NCBI GenBank assembly: GCA_002633005.1
Contig: NMRA01000011.1
Coordinates: 2,050,361-2,112,060 of the forward strand
Length of the DNA: 61,700 bases
Source: Phoronis australis
Lineage: Eukaryota; Phoronida; Phoronidae
Direction: 5' to 3'
Part shown: positions 43,501 to 48,299 of the stretch, one piece after another
How the letters are laid out: each line of letters starts with the position of its first letter
Numbering within the stretch: position 1 is the stretch's first letter
Position numbers and translations under genes: made by a program
The notes under the pieces: generated by a model
Told to the model about the DNA's origin: nothing
What the model saw: the letters and a program-made list of their open reading frames with translations, nothing else
Databases searched by the model: none

Positions 43501-46353
43501 TCATTTTACGATTTTGTCCAATGGCTCAAAAGATGTCAATGAACCAGTACCTGCCAATCAATTTTAAACAGATATGAGTATTTTAGTACCCCCTGTTGGA
43601 CATTTTATTGTTCGGGAATGTATTTCTTTTCCATCAATTGTTTTCAATTAAAGTTTTTTGACAGGTTTTTATGAAATTTGACACAAGAGTGTAAAATAGG
43701 GCAGTGCTAGCACAGCTGATTTTGTGTACTTGAGGTTTGAAAACGTAATATACACCATTCAATCAATCCTGAAATGTTATTGAACGAGCTGATAAATAAT
43801 GCCATAACCAGTGCCTACATGCGCCATTTTTATGCGCCCACATATTTATATGTGGACGCATTATGCCGTCATCTCCGTCCATCCGGCGTCCACTGCTCTA
43901 TCTCCAAAACCGATTGACGTATGTTCATGAAATTTTGTACGTGTTCCTTTCAGGGATGGGACGGCATGAGCGAACTTTTGAAGTGTATCTTCAATTTTCC
44001 TCAACATATTTTCACAAAATTTAGTATATAGGCATCCAGTAGTGAGATGACGGTATCCTCCCGTTTTCGGATGGATTCGACGTAGTTTGCGCCACCTAGT
44101 GGCCATTTTTACTGTTTTCGAGTCTGTTTTTTAGCATCCACCCCTGTATCAACCAAACAGCTCTAAGCATGATTGTGAAAATTGGCATGTGTGTTCTTAC
44201 TATAAAGAGAACGGTTGACCATGATTTTCCGACAACTTCGACTACTGTGGCGCCTCCTAGTGGCACTTTTAATTTTTTGCGCCTATGGCCATATCTCCTA
44301 AACCATTTGCAGGATCTTTATTAAATTTATTAAGTGCATGTATATGATGATGACAATGTATAACGACGACTTTCGGACAGATTTGACTACTGGTGTGCCA
44401 CCTAGTGGCAATTTCGTTTTACGTTTATCTCTGCATCTTCAAAGGTCCTCTACGGATTTTCATAAAATTTTGAATACGGGCATCTATTGGTGAGATGATA
44501 ATATCCTCCCAGTTTCGGATGGAATCAAGGTATTTTGCGCCACCTAGTGGCCATTTTTGCTGTTTTCGAGTCTGTTTTTTGGTGTCTCCCTCTCTGTTAA
44601 CCAAATCATTCTAAGGATAGTTTTGAAAATTGGCATATATTCAGTGTGAAGAGGACGTTTGACGATGACAACTTTGACTACTGTGGCGCCTCCTAGTATT
44701 AGTTTAATTTTGTTTTGTTTTGCGCCCATAGCTGTATCACCTAAACCTACTGCAGGATCTTTATAAAATTTAATTAGTAAGTGTATTTATATGAAGCTAA
44801 TAACAGACTATGGTGACTTTCAGGCAGATCCAATGAATAGTGTGCCCTCTAGTGGCAATTTCATTTTATTCTATTTTCTTTTGTTTCTCTGAAGTTCCGT
44901 GACAGATTTGTATGAAATTTGGTGTATAGCTTTCTATTAAAGAAGCAATGACATGTTTCGGTTTTCGGATGGATTGTTCCTTTTTCTGCCATCTAGTGGT
45001 CATTTTTATGACACAAATAAACAACCCTAAAAGCACACCATTTGCGATGCATTCGGGAGCGCATTTCAATGCTCTACGTTGCTATTGTTCAATTCACAAT
45101 TTTAGGGTTGACCAACTCAATAAATTGAAGCATTTTTGGGTTGTTGATGGTTTCAATGTTTTTGTAATTTGGTAATGGAAATGTAATTCTGTCGCAGTAG
45201 TAAATATTACGAGACTAATTTTTTTAGAGTAAAAGACATCCTTCAAGTTCATTTTAGCCATCCAGCTAAACAAAGCGTAATCCAGCTCCAAGAAAAAAAT
45301 GGTCCTTTGCTCAAACTCTCCTTTCAACAACATTTTTGCCATGTAAATGTAAACACACCAGCTACAGTATATTCAAATTGTGCGATTACTTTGCATTTTT
45401 GCGTGTATTTTCTGCAGGGGTTAATCCAGGGTTTCAACAATAGGGTGTCCAAAATGGGTTTCCCGATTTCTCAGGGCATCCATGACAAGTAACCCGTGAT
45501 GGCGTTTTTATGATTCCTAGTCAAATTGCTGTATCGTATGGTATTTCACTGTGGAGACATGATTCCACAATAAGATTTTTGTATCTTACATAATTTCTAA
45601 ACAATTTTTTATTCTGGACAGGTCAATGAACTCCCAAAGCTGCTGATAGCACATTAAGAGACACAAAATACCTGTGTTTTCTTGTTTTCTTTATTTGCAT
45701 ATCCAAGTGGTTGACAGTGCGTCCTAACTAGGATGTCTAAATTTGAGTAAGGATGTCCATTTGGACACTCTGTAAGATGAAGGACTGATTCTAAGCAACT
45801 TGATATTGTGTTTCATTGAGAATAATTTATTTTTCAAAAGTAGTTGAGTTCTAGGTGCATGAAACAAAATTGTTTATTGATAATTATGAAGTCATAGTTC
45901 TTGAAACAGACCCCATATTTTTAACTGGCACACAATCATTCGTGTAGTTCAATGTCATAAGATGGTAAAATCAAGTGAGCTGATTGGAAGCTACTGTTAT
46001 CAACTGTAACCTCAACAACAAGGTATGAAGTCAACAATTACAGGTTCGATATCTGCTGTGTGTAAAGTACCGAGATCATAAAAGGATAGCTATGTTTTGA
46101 GTTTCATTGTAAACTTTTTGGCATGGAAAATGTTCTTCAAATTTCTTAGCAGTATCAATTCCAAAAGATATCTCCCCCTCAGATAGCCATCACCAAGGCA
46201 CCTCTTCAAACAGCAGTAAAGGCGCAGGAAGAAAAGTCAAGAAAGAAAAAAGCACGGCCCAAACCAAGTCAAACTTCAGATGGCAGCACCAGCAGTAGTG
46301 GGACTCAGAATGGTATCCATAGGAACAAGTCCAACCTGTGTTGTGTTTTATGA
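1495..46353 (+). CDS. NACHT and WD-repeat protein, NWD1/NWD2 family (21 exons, 5' incomplete)
   Basis: Whole-gene entry; the exons are listed separately. Twenty-one exons joined at AG/GT sites give one uninterrupted frame of 1527 residues and a stop, numbered here from the split Asp codon of the first exon. Order: pre-NACHT region (1-114), NACHT P-loop NTPase (about 240-470) with Walker A GHHGSGKS at 266-273 and Walker B VVLVIDDIDF at 354-363, winged-helix/helical region (470-760), WD40 repeats (about 760-1400), Pro/Ser-rich linker (1430-1471), basic tail ending CCVL. The family comprises STAND-type signal-transduction NTPases related to NWD1, NWD2 and TEP1. A role as a nucleotide-switched, membrane-attached scaffold is inferred. 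The N-terminal 100-200 residues usual in the family are not in the window. Intron 5 is the largest, at 13.6 kb. NWD1 versus NWD2 orthology cannot be decided by eye, so no symbol is given. Confidence 0.93.
1598..3978. other. Intron 1 in window, filled by old dispersed-element copies
   Basis: From about 1850 to 3350 the intron holds diverged copies of the CTAGTGG element (boxes at 1994, 2290, 2571, 2728 and 2922, for example). The remaining 3350-3978 has no feature I can support. Confidence 0.6.
1850..3350 (+). mobile_element. CTAGTGG-family element, diverged copies
   Basis: Repeated phrases (tggccccctagtggcaac, ggcatccgctagtctatctt, ggattttcatgaaattcgg) match the better copies at 43.8 and 14.5 kb. 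No ORF of its own is evident. Borders are approximate. Confidence 0.6.
3979..4139 (+). CDS. NWD gene, exon 2 in window (residues 35-89)
   Basis: Acceptor ctttacag, donor gtaagt. The single first base completes the Arg codon of the previous exon. It contains GWYQTFIKLQDIVQYGSSLA, an amphipathic helical stretch, and ends RFRWS plus a split Gly. Family members have a similar W-Y..L..LQ helix before the conserved S.TE.E motif. Confidence 0.88.
4140..5112. other. Intron 2 in window, nothing recognised
   Basis: A short frame from ATG 4889 ends at a gtatgc site but cannot be joined in phase to the following exon. No repeat family was recognised. Confidence 0.5.
5113..5187 (+). CDS. NWD gene, exon 3 in window (residues 89-114)
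   Basis: Acceptor ctttttcag, donor gtaagt; 75 bases, too short to stand out as an ORF. It reads G-VDEQIHHAFKV then KRCAFFLRNFEN across the junction. The C-x-FFLR-x-F pattern corresponds to the C.VF.REI strand of NWD1-like proteins. Phase 1 at both ends agrees with its neighbours. Confidence 0.85.
5188..5514. other. Intron 3 in window, nothing recognised
   Basis: A 327-base AT-rich intron with consensus gtaagt start and tttccag end. Nothing else seen. Confidence 0.6.
5515..6583 (+). CDS. NWD gene, NACHT exon (residues 114-470)
   Basis: The largest exon, 1069 bases; acceptor tttccag, donor gtgagc. Walker A GHHGSGKS is encoded at 5970-5993 and Walker B VVLVIDDIDF near 6234-6263. Downstream a basic/polar segment, VHIIMSTTTPL, fits the sensor-1 strand of STAND NTPases. 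The P-loop lysine and both Walker B aspartates are present, so nucleotide binding is expected. The in-frame ATG at 5505 is in the intron and is not a start. Confidence 0.95.
6584..9092. other. Intron 4 in window, mostly unique sequence
   Basis: From 6584 to about 8600 I see no coding or repeat signal; short frames at 7.3-8.2 kb have no protein-like features. The last 400 bases hold the foldback element at 8600-9020. Confidence 0.5.
8600..9020. mobile_element. Foldback element with hammerhead-like core
   Basis: Arms: ggtaaattgacacctaggtc near 8695 faces tgtgtcaacttacttcc near 8900, and attcgtcagtgactg near 8632 faces tcaatcactgacgaaag near 8965. The right arm contains CTGACGA (8972-8978) and GAAA (9007-9010), separated by a stretch whose ends can pair (AGC/GCT). 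The 69-codon frame inside (8766-8975) is a by-product. Confidence 0.5.
9093..9367 (+). CDS. NWD gene, exon 5 in window (residues 470-562)
   Basis: Acceptor cttgtcag, donor gtgagt. It encodes LLSTVLGYISLSSHGVTEPE and then a LRFPATLWLKIKHDL stretch. The LGYI..S..G..E.EL pattern followed by an RFP..LW helix is the post-NACHT winged-helix region of NWD proteins. Joining to exon 6 gives HDL-G-LLLGEKF, keeping the family spacing. Confidence 0.93.
9646..9740. repeat. Dispersed repeat, GTCATACAACTG family, copy 1
   Basis: The phrase cgtcatacaactgttccaat followed by a GTTAGTTAACAC-like motif reappears at 34277-34380 and, shortened, at 17262-17315. Nature unknown. Confidence 0.45.
10598..10956. mobile_element. 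Foldback of inverted tRNA-like arms
   Basis: The left arm (10598-10655) read in reverse gives a box-B-like GGTTCGATTCC and then ccagttggggttcctgattt. The right arm (10902-10956) has the same order on the + strand. About 245 bases separate them. Such a structure would fold into a long hairpin if transcribed with the host intron. Confidence 0.65.
10874..10946 (+). tRNA. tRNA-like sequence (degenerate, probably SINE-derived)
   Basis: Box A TAGCTCAGTGG at 10881-10891 and box B GGTTCAATTCC at 10925-10935 are at normal spacing. A cloverleaf can be drawn: acceptor TCCTCAG/TTGGGGT pairs at 6 of 7, D stem GCTC/GAGC is perfect, anticodon stem pairs at 4 of 5, but the T stem pairs at only 3 of 5. The loop TCAGCAG lacks the invariant U33, and would read AGC (Ala) if real. 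Its place in an inverted pair argues for a mobile tRNA relic. Confidence 0.4.
12590..12780. repeat. Three tandem copies of a ~62-bp repeat
   Basis: The unit carries ggcatcctcaggccagccca, then gatggggcaaagcttgtatg. Copies differ by a few bases and one 2-base indel (actcggatgg versus actgatgg). The reverse frame across it is open for 78 codons because of the repeat, with no sign of a gene. Confidence 0.85.
14483..17260 (+). mobile_element. CTAGTGG-family element cluster A (two heads)
   Basis: A head at 14483 (tatgtaggcgcatattgc) and a second at 15303 (tatgtgcccacatatttatg). CTAGTGG-type boxes recur every 140-160 bases. A tail at 16851-16909 has gcacaccgttagcggtgc, then caacgctccgcattgctctt. 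A further partial unit runs on to about 17260. Open frames are short and broken. Confidence 0.75.
17407..17552. other. Assembly gap (146 N)
   Basis: Run of N in intron 5, just left of the first copy of the TIR element. The element's left end is probably in or near the gap. Confidence 0.99.
17690..18220. mobile_element. TIR element, copy 1 (left end lost in gap)
   Basis: Shares long blocks in order with 41930-42496: caaaacaaacgtc, gcagattt.cacttaatc, tttttattcaagagttcaag, gcatcagtcggcaagttttc, gaatcctagcttccgatt, ttaggctacaataag. It ends tttattagtgccaatacag followed by TA, the counterpart of copy 2's right end. No ORF. Confidence 0.75.
18221..21028. other. Intron 5, middle part, little structure
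   Basis: AT-rich sequence with no exon or named repeat, except a short imperfect repeat of aggttgccaag/aggtcgcca phrases at about 19545-19620. Short frames at 20.0-20.6 kb lack protein character. Confidence 0.5.
21029..22719 (+). mobile_element. CTAGTGG-family element B
   Basis: Head tatgcccacatgtttatatg with a hairpin, then gcgtccgcggctgtatctcc. Boxes at about 21209, 21356, 21957, 22207 and others. Tail ggggcacttcaacactcccc, then gttgctcttgttt. About 1.7 kb, with extra units relative to copy D. It ends 220 bases before exon 6. Confidence 0.8.
22939..23238 (+). CDS. NWD gene, exon 6 in window (residues 562-662)
   Basis: Acceptor cttcccag, donor gtatca. It contains VLVWRHWCFNDIVTERYF, matching the family's HRQ.-E.V..RY helix, and ends NELWIQLLKS plus a split Gly. 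The frame stays open for 13 codons past the donor, but the join to exon 7 restores the family motif LL..G. It lies between an upstream repeat element and a downstream intron with other repeats. Confidence 0.92.
23340..23720. repeat. Dispersed repeat, AAGGTCACAGTG family, copy 1
   Basis: Gives gggcaccagtcgatttt, cttgacatcatcttcaaggt and cacagtgcgaatgtcaagtt. The same phrases in the same order occur at 49355-49430. No coding content. Confidence 0.5.
24235..25252. mobile_element. MITE-like TIR element with nested insertions
   Basis: Left TIR AGCCGATTTCATAAGGTGGT at 24235; right TIR (25226-25252) is its reverse complement with a 2-3 base difference. A second right-end-like motif lies at 25295-25322. 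Subterminal repeats of aaacctggt/accaggttt line both flanks. Inside are part of the GTAACGCTAGGAC MITE (24399-24470), a poly-G tract and a small GGCGGAT element (24815-24972). Confidence 0.7.
24815..24972. mobile_element. Small GGCGGAT-ended MITE
   Basis: Starts ataggcggatcaaggggtgg and ends aaatcctggatccatccctg, an imperfect inverted pair like the ends of the elements at 53155 and 57779. Confidence 0.5.
25668..25901 (+). CDS. NWD gene, exon 7 in window (residues 662-740)
   Basis: Acceptor cttttccag, donor gtatgg. Only the phase-1 reading is open: DISSFKEQCFCNFEYLLAKV, then an acidic helical stretch ending LIGRLRETK. The NF.WLLAK helix is typical of the region between NACHT and the propeller. 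The 18-bp minisatellite starts about 60 bases after the donor. Confidence 0.92.
25962..27000. repeat. 18-bp minisatellite, about 1 kb
   Basis: Degenerate units of CTCACAAAATGTACCCAT, at least 45 copies, inside intron 7. The unit length is a multiple of three, so all + frames stay open for long runs (up to 176 codons, periodic THKMYPSL-type peptides). These are repeat artefacts, not genes. Confidence 0.95.
27008..27045. repeat. Fragment of the 268-480 repeat
   Basis: ggggtgagaattttacacgt followed by ttgacac directly abuts the minisatellite and matches 270-297 with one or two differences. Confidence 0.6.
27374..27631 (+). CDS. NWD gene, exon 8 in window (residues 740-826)
   Basis: Acceptor acatttcag, donor gtaagc. 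The first half (HWCDTYSFPLLVPLTSWLTP) closes the helical region with the family's P-LVPL-.-L..P turn. The second half opens the first WD blade with PVAVSRDNQTVFCVMKNHEI. It ends at a split Gly that begins the next GH dipeptide. Confidence 0.92.
27740..28857 (+). mobile_element. Divergent relative of the CTAGTGG element
   Basis: Boxes cacctcctagtggctac (about 28069), cctcgtagtggccattttg (about 28435) and cttgctagtggctc (about 28795) recur with acttgacacagag phrases. The tail, atcgttgctctgttt, resembles the main family's end. It fills nearly all of intron 8. Confidence 0.6.
28925..29048 (+). CDS. NWD gene, WD40 exon 9 (residues 826-867)
   Basis: Acceptor attattatag, donor gttagc. It encodes GHTNLIHCILLTEDSSHLLS and then GAEDWTVRRFDL, a full WD blade with GH start and a W-x-V-R-R-F-D terminal strand replacing WD. 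It lies directly after a repeat cluster whose tail ends about 70 bases upstream. Confidence 0.92.
29049..30731. other. Intron 9; CT microsatellite near its end
   Basis: 29049-30360 shows nothing I can name. 30371-30408 is an isolated head of the CTAGTGG element (tatatacacatgtgtgtgca), followed at once by the CT-rich tract 30408-30507. Confidence 0.55.
30408..30507. repeat. CT-rich microsatellite
   Basis: (CT)n and (CCCT)n with scattered G and a single N at 30471. Confidence 0.95.
30732..30919 (+). CDS. NWD gene, WD40 exon 10 (residues 867-930)
   Basis: The acceptor, ggtag, sits in a T-rich tract (tttttttggtag); donor gttagg. It encodes GDGVLCMVLTKDERLLITGS, then KDYSFKVTTV and GHLGPVTGIALNSSDTILVT with a split Gly. 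One and a half blades. Confidence 0.9.
31104..32245 (+). mobile_element. CTAGTGG-family element C
   Basis: Head tatgcacccacatataaata, boxes at about 31395, 31697 and 32159, tail gcacactgtttgtgggtgca, then cgcgtcgctcttgtt. It occupies most of intron 10 and ends 75 bases before exon 11. Confidence 0.8.
32321..32446 (+). CDS. NWD gene, WD40 exon 11 (residues 930-972)
   Basis: Acceptor aatcgtctag, donor gtaaac. It encodes GSADGAIRLWYLEDMSPMNI and then PVICLAVSTDNIFLVA with a split Gly. It starts and ends in the same Gly codon of successive blades, so it is a near-exact one-blade exon. It begins about 75 bases after the tail of a repeat element. Confidence 0.92.
32447..33343. other. Intron 11 with an ATTTTTATTGTCATC repeat
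   Basis: A degenerate ~18-bp tandem repeat (cattacatttttattgtcat) runs from 32712 to 32925. The rest is featureless AT-rich sequence; the open frames over the repeat are by-products. Confidence 0.7.
33344..33423 (+). CDS. NWD gene, WD40 exon 12 (residues 972-998)
   Basis: Acceptor tttttggccag, donor gtaaat; 80 bases. It encodes GCEDGCLMVKSLTTGSDVHQ and LQGHQGK, the last two strands of a blade and the following GH turn. The terminal W-D is replaced by V-K. Too short to be found by length alone; supported by phase and WD pattern. Confidence 0.9.
33424..33855. other. Intron 12, nothing recognised
   Basis: A 432-base intron with gtaaat start and ctctgcag end. No repeat family or RNA gene seen. 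Confidence 0.55.
33856..34038 (+). CDS. NWD gene, WD40 exon 13 (residues 999-1059)
   Basis: Acceptor tttctctgcag, donor gttagt, phase 0 at both ends. It encodes IVEVAIATGSHHVVVSSDDG, then QVYLYNLRTCELLYVYSP and MAVSTNNEFVFCVSC. The frame is open past the donor to 34071, but only the gttagt cut keeps phase with exon 14. Confidence 0.88.
34039..35244. other. Intron 13 with GTCATACAACTG repeat, copy 2
   Basis: 34277-34380 resembles 9646-9740 (agtcatacaactgtcccagt, then ggtaattgtttcattaccca). No other structure recognised. Confidence 0.45.
35245..35362 (+). CDS. NWD gene, WD40 exon 14 (residues 1060-1099)
   Basis: Acceptor ttttccag, donor gtcttc (weak: GTC rather than GTA or GTG). It encodes NLISVWNVCKRYSNKMQDDG and then HTAAITSIVLSRDGKTAVS. 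It contains a clear SVWN strand and ends in the Gly codon used by several other blade junctions. Confidence 0.9.
35704..35894 (+). CDS. NWD gene, WD40 exon 15 (residues 1099-1162)
   Basis: Acceptor ctgccattag, donor gtttgt. It encodes GSEDHLVKLWNLDTSNLLDN (a canonical WD strand), then a second half-blade with TGNVKIWSIIMGTVVTNYL. Phase 1 in, phase 0 out. Confidence 0.93.
35895..36407. other. Intron 15, nothing recognised
   Basis: A 513-base AT/T-rich intron between two WD40 exons; no feature beyond splice signals. Introns 14 (35363-35703) and 16 (36602-36984) are equally plain. Confidence 0.5.
36408..36601 (+). CDS. NWD gene, WD40 exon 16 (residues 1163-1227)
   Basis: Acceptor tttccag, donor gtaggt. 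It encodes GHHSAISHVTVLSDSLRVVS, then AERDGVIHIWMADSGDLLLL and a short atypical blade, GNDLWATSGAGDE. The donor lies just before an in-frame TAG, and the join to exon 17 gives ENLTIWRV. Confidence 0.92.
36985..37147 (+). CDS. NWD gene, WD40 exon 17 (residues 1227-1281)
   Basis: Acceptor taattccag, donor gtatac. It encodes LTIWRVDTGDAKQKLTHSDV, then QYVITGSADMSLKVWETETG and KLTQ. Two WD-type strands (TIWRV, KVWET) are clear. The following intron holds the 175-base N run, but the phases of exons 17 and 18 match, so no frame-shifting exon need be missing there. Confidence 0.93.
37680..37854. other. Assembly gap (175 N)
   Basis: Run of N within intron 17. Confidence 0.99.
38512..38705. repeat. 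GC-rich palindrome cluster (GTCGGCTG repeats)
   Basis: A perfect 22-base palindrome at 38517-38538 (CAGCCGACCAG and its complement) and a 14-base one at 38632-38645 (GCCGACCGGTCGGC), with a near copy at 38652. Between them are direct repeats of gggtcggctgaa. Sharply richer in G+C than the flanks. Confidence 0.8.
39130..39325 (+). CDS. NWD gene, WD40 exon 18 (residues 1282-1347)
   Basis: Acceptor gtacttcag, donor gtaagt. It encodes VLVEHENSISCVAITRDNQN, IVSGSHDKNLIVWLLDTGAV and then GHHRAVNVVQLTSDSSVAVS with a split Gly. One full blade plus half of the next; among the best-matching WD repeats in the gene. Confidence 0.94.
39326..39818. other. Intron 18, nothing recognised
   Basis: The exon 18 frame stays open into the intron by chance, but gtaagt and the join to exon 19 are clear. 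No repeat seen. Confidence 0.5.
39819..40067 (+). CDS. NWD gene, exon 19, last blade (residues 1347-1430)
   Basis: Acceptor gacatgtag, donor gtaatg. It encodes GSKDGSIRAWCMKTGTCLAL, then PVVHLKITATANHIVVLLEG, a closing strand of the second propeller, and a Thr/Val-rich exit to the linker. The final Gly-to-Ala codon split joins to exon 20. Confidence 0.92.
40068..42947. other. Intron 19 with nested transposons
   Basis: 40068-41085 shows nothing named. 41090-41393 and 42497-42680 are the two halves of a diverged CTAGTGG copy (box ccctctagtggctct near 41140), split by the TIR element 41394-42496. Confidence 0.6.
41394..42496. mobile_element. TIR element, copy 2 (complete, 1.1 kb)
   Basis: Left end ccggattcgccctaataagc, right end gcttattagggcgaatacag: inverted repeats of about 25 bases with two to three mismatches, flanked by TA on both sides. 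A TA target duplication fits Tc1/mariner-type mobilisation, but no transposase is encoded. Confidence 0.8.
42948..43072 (+). CDS. NWD gene, exon 20, proline-rich linker (residues 1430-1471)
   Basis: Acceptor ttttacctgtcag, donor gtaagt; 125 bases. It encodes SVLPIRPKMAPPPQLTSTLP, then PPRLPSRQASLLTIADNTP. Low-complexity and probably disordered. SRQAS could be a phosphorylation site for a basophilic kinase (inference). Phase 1 in and 0 out fit both neighbours. Confidence 0.85.
43073..46182. other. Intron 20
   Basis: 43120-43720 shows weak CTAGTGG-relative phrases (gtaccccctgttggacat, atgaaatttgacacaag). 43831-45089 is element D. 45090-46182 has no recognised feature. Confidence 0.55.
43831..45089 (+). 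mobile_element. CTAGTGG-family element D (best complete copy)
   Basis: 1259 bases. Head tatgcgcccacatatttata with a strong hairpin (CCCACATAT facing ATATGTGG). Boxes at 44096, 44257, 44402, 44544, 44693, 44849 and 44993, spaced 142-161 bases. Tail gcacaccatttgcgatgc, then gctctacgttgctattgtt. No ORF above about 80 codons. Confidence 0.85.
46183..46353 (+). CDS. NWD gene, last exon with basic tail and CaaX box (residues 1472-1527)
   Basis: Acceptor ctccccctcag; ends at TGA 46351-46353. It encodes a basic stretch KSRKKKARPKPS, a Ser/Gly-rich run and NKSNLCCVL. The final four residues, C-C-V-L, fit a CaaX prenylation box; a terminal Leu favours geranylgeranyl transfer in known substrates. The upstream basic cluster resembles the membrane-addressing region of small GTPases. 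I recall that human NWD1 also ends in a C-aliphatic-aliphatic motif, which would make this a family trait. Confidence 0.88.
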   Translation: MAITKAPLQTAVKAQEEKSRKKKARPKPSQTSDGSTSSSGTQNGIHRNKSNLCCVL

Positions 46354-48048
46354 CAAGAAGTTAAGGACTAGTGGTGAATCTTGTTTTAATCTTGTGTTTG
46401 TAGGATTTTGCATGGTAAGTTGTTAACCATGTCAATGATGGGCTCTCAGTCGGGTATAGTTTTCAAGTGGGAATTTTTACCCTGTCAGCTTTACACTCAT
46501 AAGTAAATGTAGCATTAAGAAGTGTGTTGTAATCTGCATCGTCACTGTTTACACTTAGTCTACGCGCAATTCCTTCCTCTAAATAAGCGTTTGAGAACAC
46601 AAAAGATATGATGTAGGGTTGCAACATACAAGTTTGAACGTGGTCGAACGTTAACGACTCGGAATGTTGTGTCAGTGTCCTCATGTATTGTTGAAAAAAA
46701 TTGGAGATTTTTCTATGATCCTAGCGACTAGATAGTGACGTGTACAGGTCTAACTTTGCGAGAGTTTTGTTATGTTCTGGGCTAAGTACTTCAGATGTTA
46801 CAGCGGGCTTGGTCGGAGTTCTGTTCTATGATAGAGATGTTTCACGATAACTAACCATAGGATGATAGTTGTGTGTGCTTAAGATAAGGTACACGCAGAT
46901 TTTTTGTAACATTCAGCTTCAACTTGTGGAGCAAAAAAGCTTGTTGGTACTAGATGTTAAGAATTTACTAATGTGTGTCAGTTATGGTCTTGTCTATGTA
47001 AATCAAGGTGTGGTTAATGTATTGACTTATGCGAATGAGTTGCGACTAAGGTGTCGTGAATTGGATCATCAAAGTTTGTATTGCAATTTGTGAAGCAGAC
47101 CAGGTCTTGACTGGTGTGTATACATTGTTTAAAAATAACTTAGCTATATATTAGGTATGTTTACTTGCTTCGTGTGTACACAGTTAAATAATCATCTATG
47201 ATTGGAAGAAAGAGTTTGAATGTAATGGATATTTATGCGCTCATAATGTATATTTATGCCCTCATATATTTATATTGATATTTATATTTGGTTACATACT
47301 GATATCATCTCTGTCCGGTGTCTAGCCGTTCAGCGTCTGTGGTTGTTACTCCTAAAGTCTTTGCAAGGTCTTTGTGAAATCTGGTTGTGTACTCCACTAA
47401 TGAATGTGGCTATGGGTGGTTAGTGCAAACAGTGCGAATCAGTGGTTCTACTGTGAACCTCAGGACATCTCCAGCAGCACATGCGTACACGTCATGCTTT
47501 CACATAGATTTGTACTGAAACTAGAGCTGTCAATCTCATTGGTGGAACTTAACACCACATTCACATTCATTTTCTATTTTGGTGGTCATGGTAATATTTT
47601 GAAGTGTAAATATAGTTAATAAAACGTGGAACAATGCACAAATCGGGTCGTGTGTGAATGTATCCTCTGAAATACCTCGTTTGAACATTTGGTGATTTTA
47701 CCACTATATTGTGTACACTCGGTGTTTAATGCATTGCTTTCTGCACATGGAACTTATTACCAGGTTGTAGTCTTGGTATGGTCAGTGGTATTGTTGAAAA
47801 AATATTAGGGGGGCGCTGAACAGGGTGACTGACAAGATGTTATTTTAGAAAGCACTGAGAGGTGCATTTTGAGACTTTGAAAAGGTTGTGTTGTCAACTG
47901 CAATAATGACTTAACTGGTACACCTCCTGGCTGTTGTTGAACAATGCTTTTGATGTCATAATTGTCCAGTCTCTCTCTCTCTCAAAGTTTTGTGCAAACC
48001 AACGTATGGTCACCAGAATGTAACTTGAAGGTAATTGTGTTCAATAAA
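46354..48048 (+). promoter_or_regulatory. Probable 3' UTR with two AATAAA signals
   Basis: After the stop there is no further coding exon. AATAAA occurs at 47618-47623 and 48043-48048, the latter followed by a GT/T-rich stretch (ttatttgtgtc), a normal poly(A) context. If either is used, the UTR is 1.3-1.7 kb and includes a fragment of the dispersed element at about 47239-47410. The end point is inferred. Confidence 0.5.
47239..47410 (+). repeat. Head fragment of the CTAGTGG element in the 3' UTR
   Basis: tgcgctcataatg..tatgccctcatatattta, then catctctgtccggtgtc and gtctttgtgaaatctgg follow the order of the element's head, diverged and truncated. Confidence 0.5.
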
Positions 48049-48158
48049 GAAGTCATTTTCATATTTATTTGTGTCATAATATACATTAGTTGACAAGTCT
48101 TATGATTAATTACTACTTAATGTTATGTAATACTTAATTGTCTTAAAGGGGATGTATT

Positions 48159-48281
48159 TAGTCAAATATGTACAACTTGCACTAGCCAAATATATACAAC
48201 TTGCTCTAGTCAAATATACACAACTTGCACTAGCCAAGTATACACAACTTGCACTAGCCAAATATATACAACTTGCACTAG
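48159..48281. repeat. 24-bp tandem repeat, five copies
   Basis: The unit tagccaaatatatacaactt-gcac is repeated five times with few changes, just after the last poly(A) signal. The reverse frame is open through it (CIYLASAS-type peptide), a by-product. Confidence 0.92.
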
Positions 48282-48299
48282 ATTTTACACTTTGCACTT

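Noticed and set aside
48106-48297. Periodic minus-strand frame (CIYLASAS repeats)
   Set aside because: Translation of the 24-bp tandem repeat.
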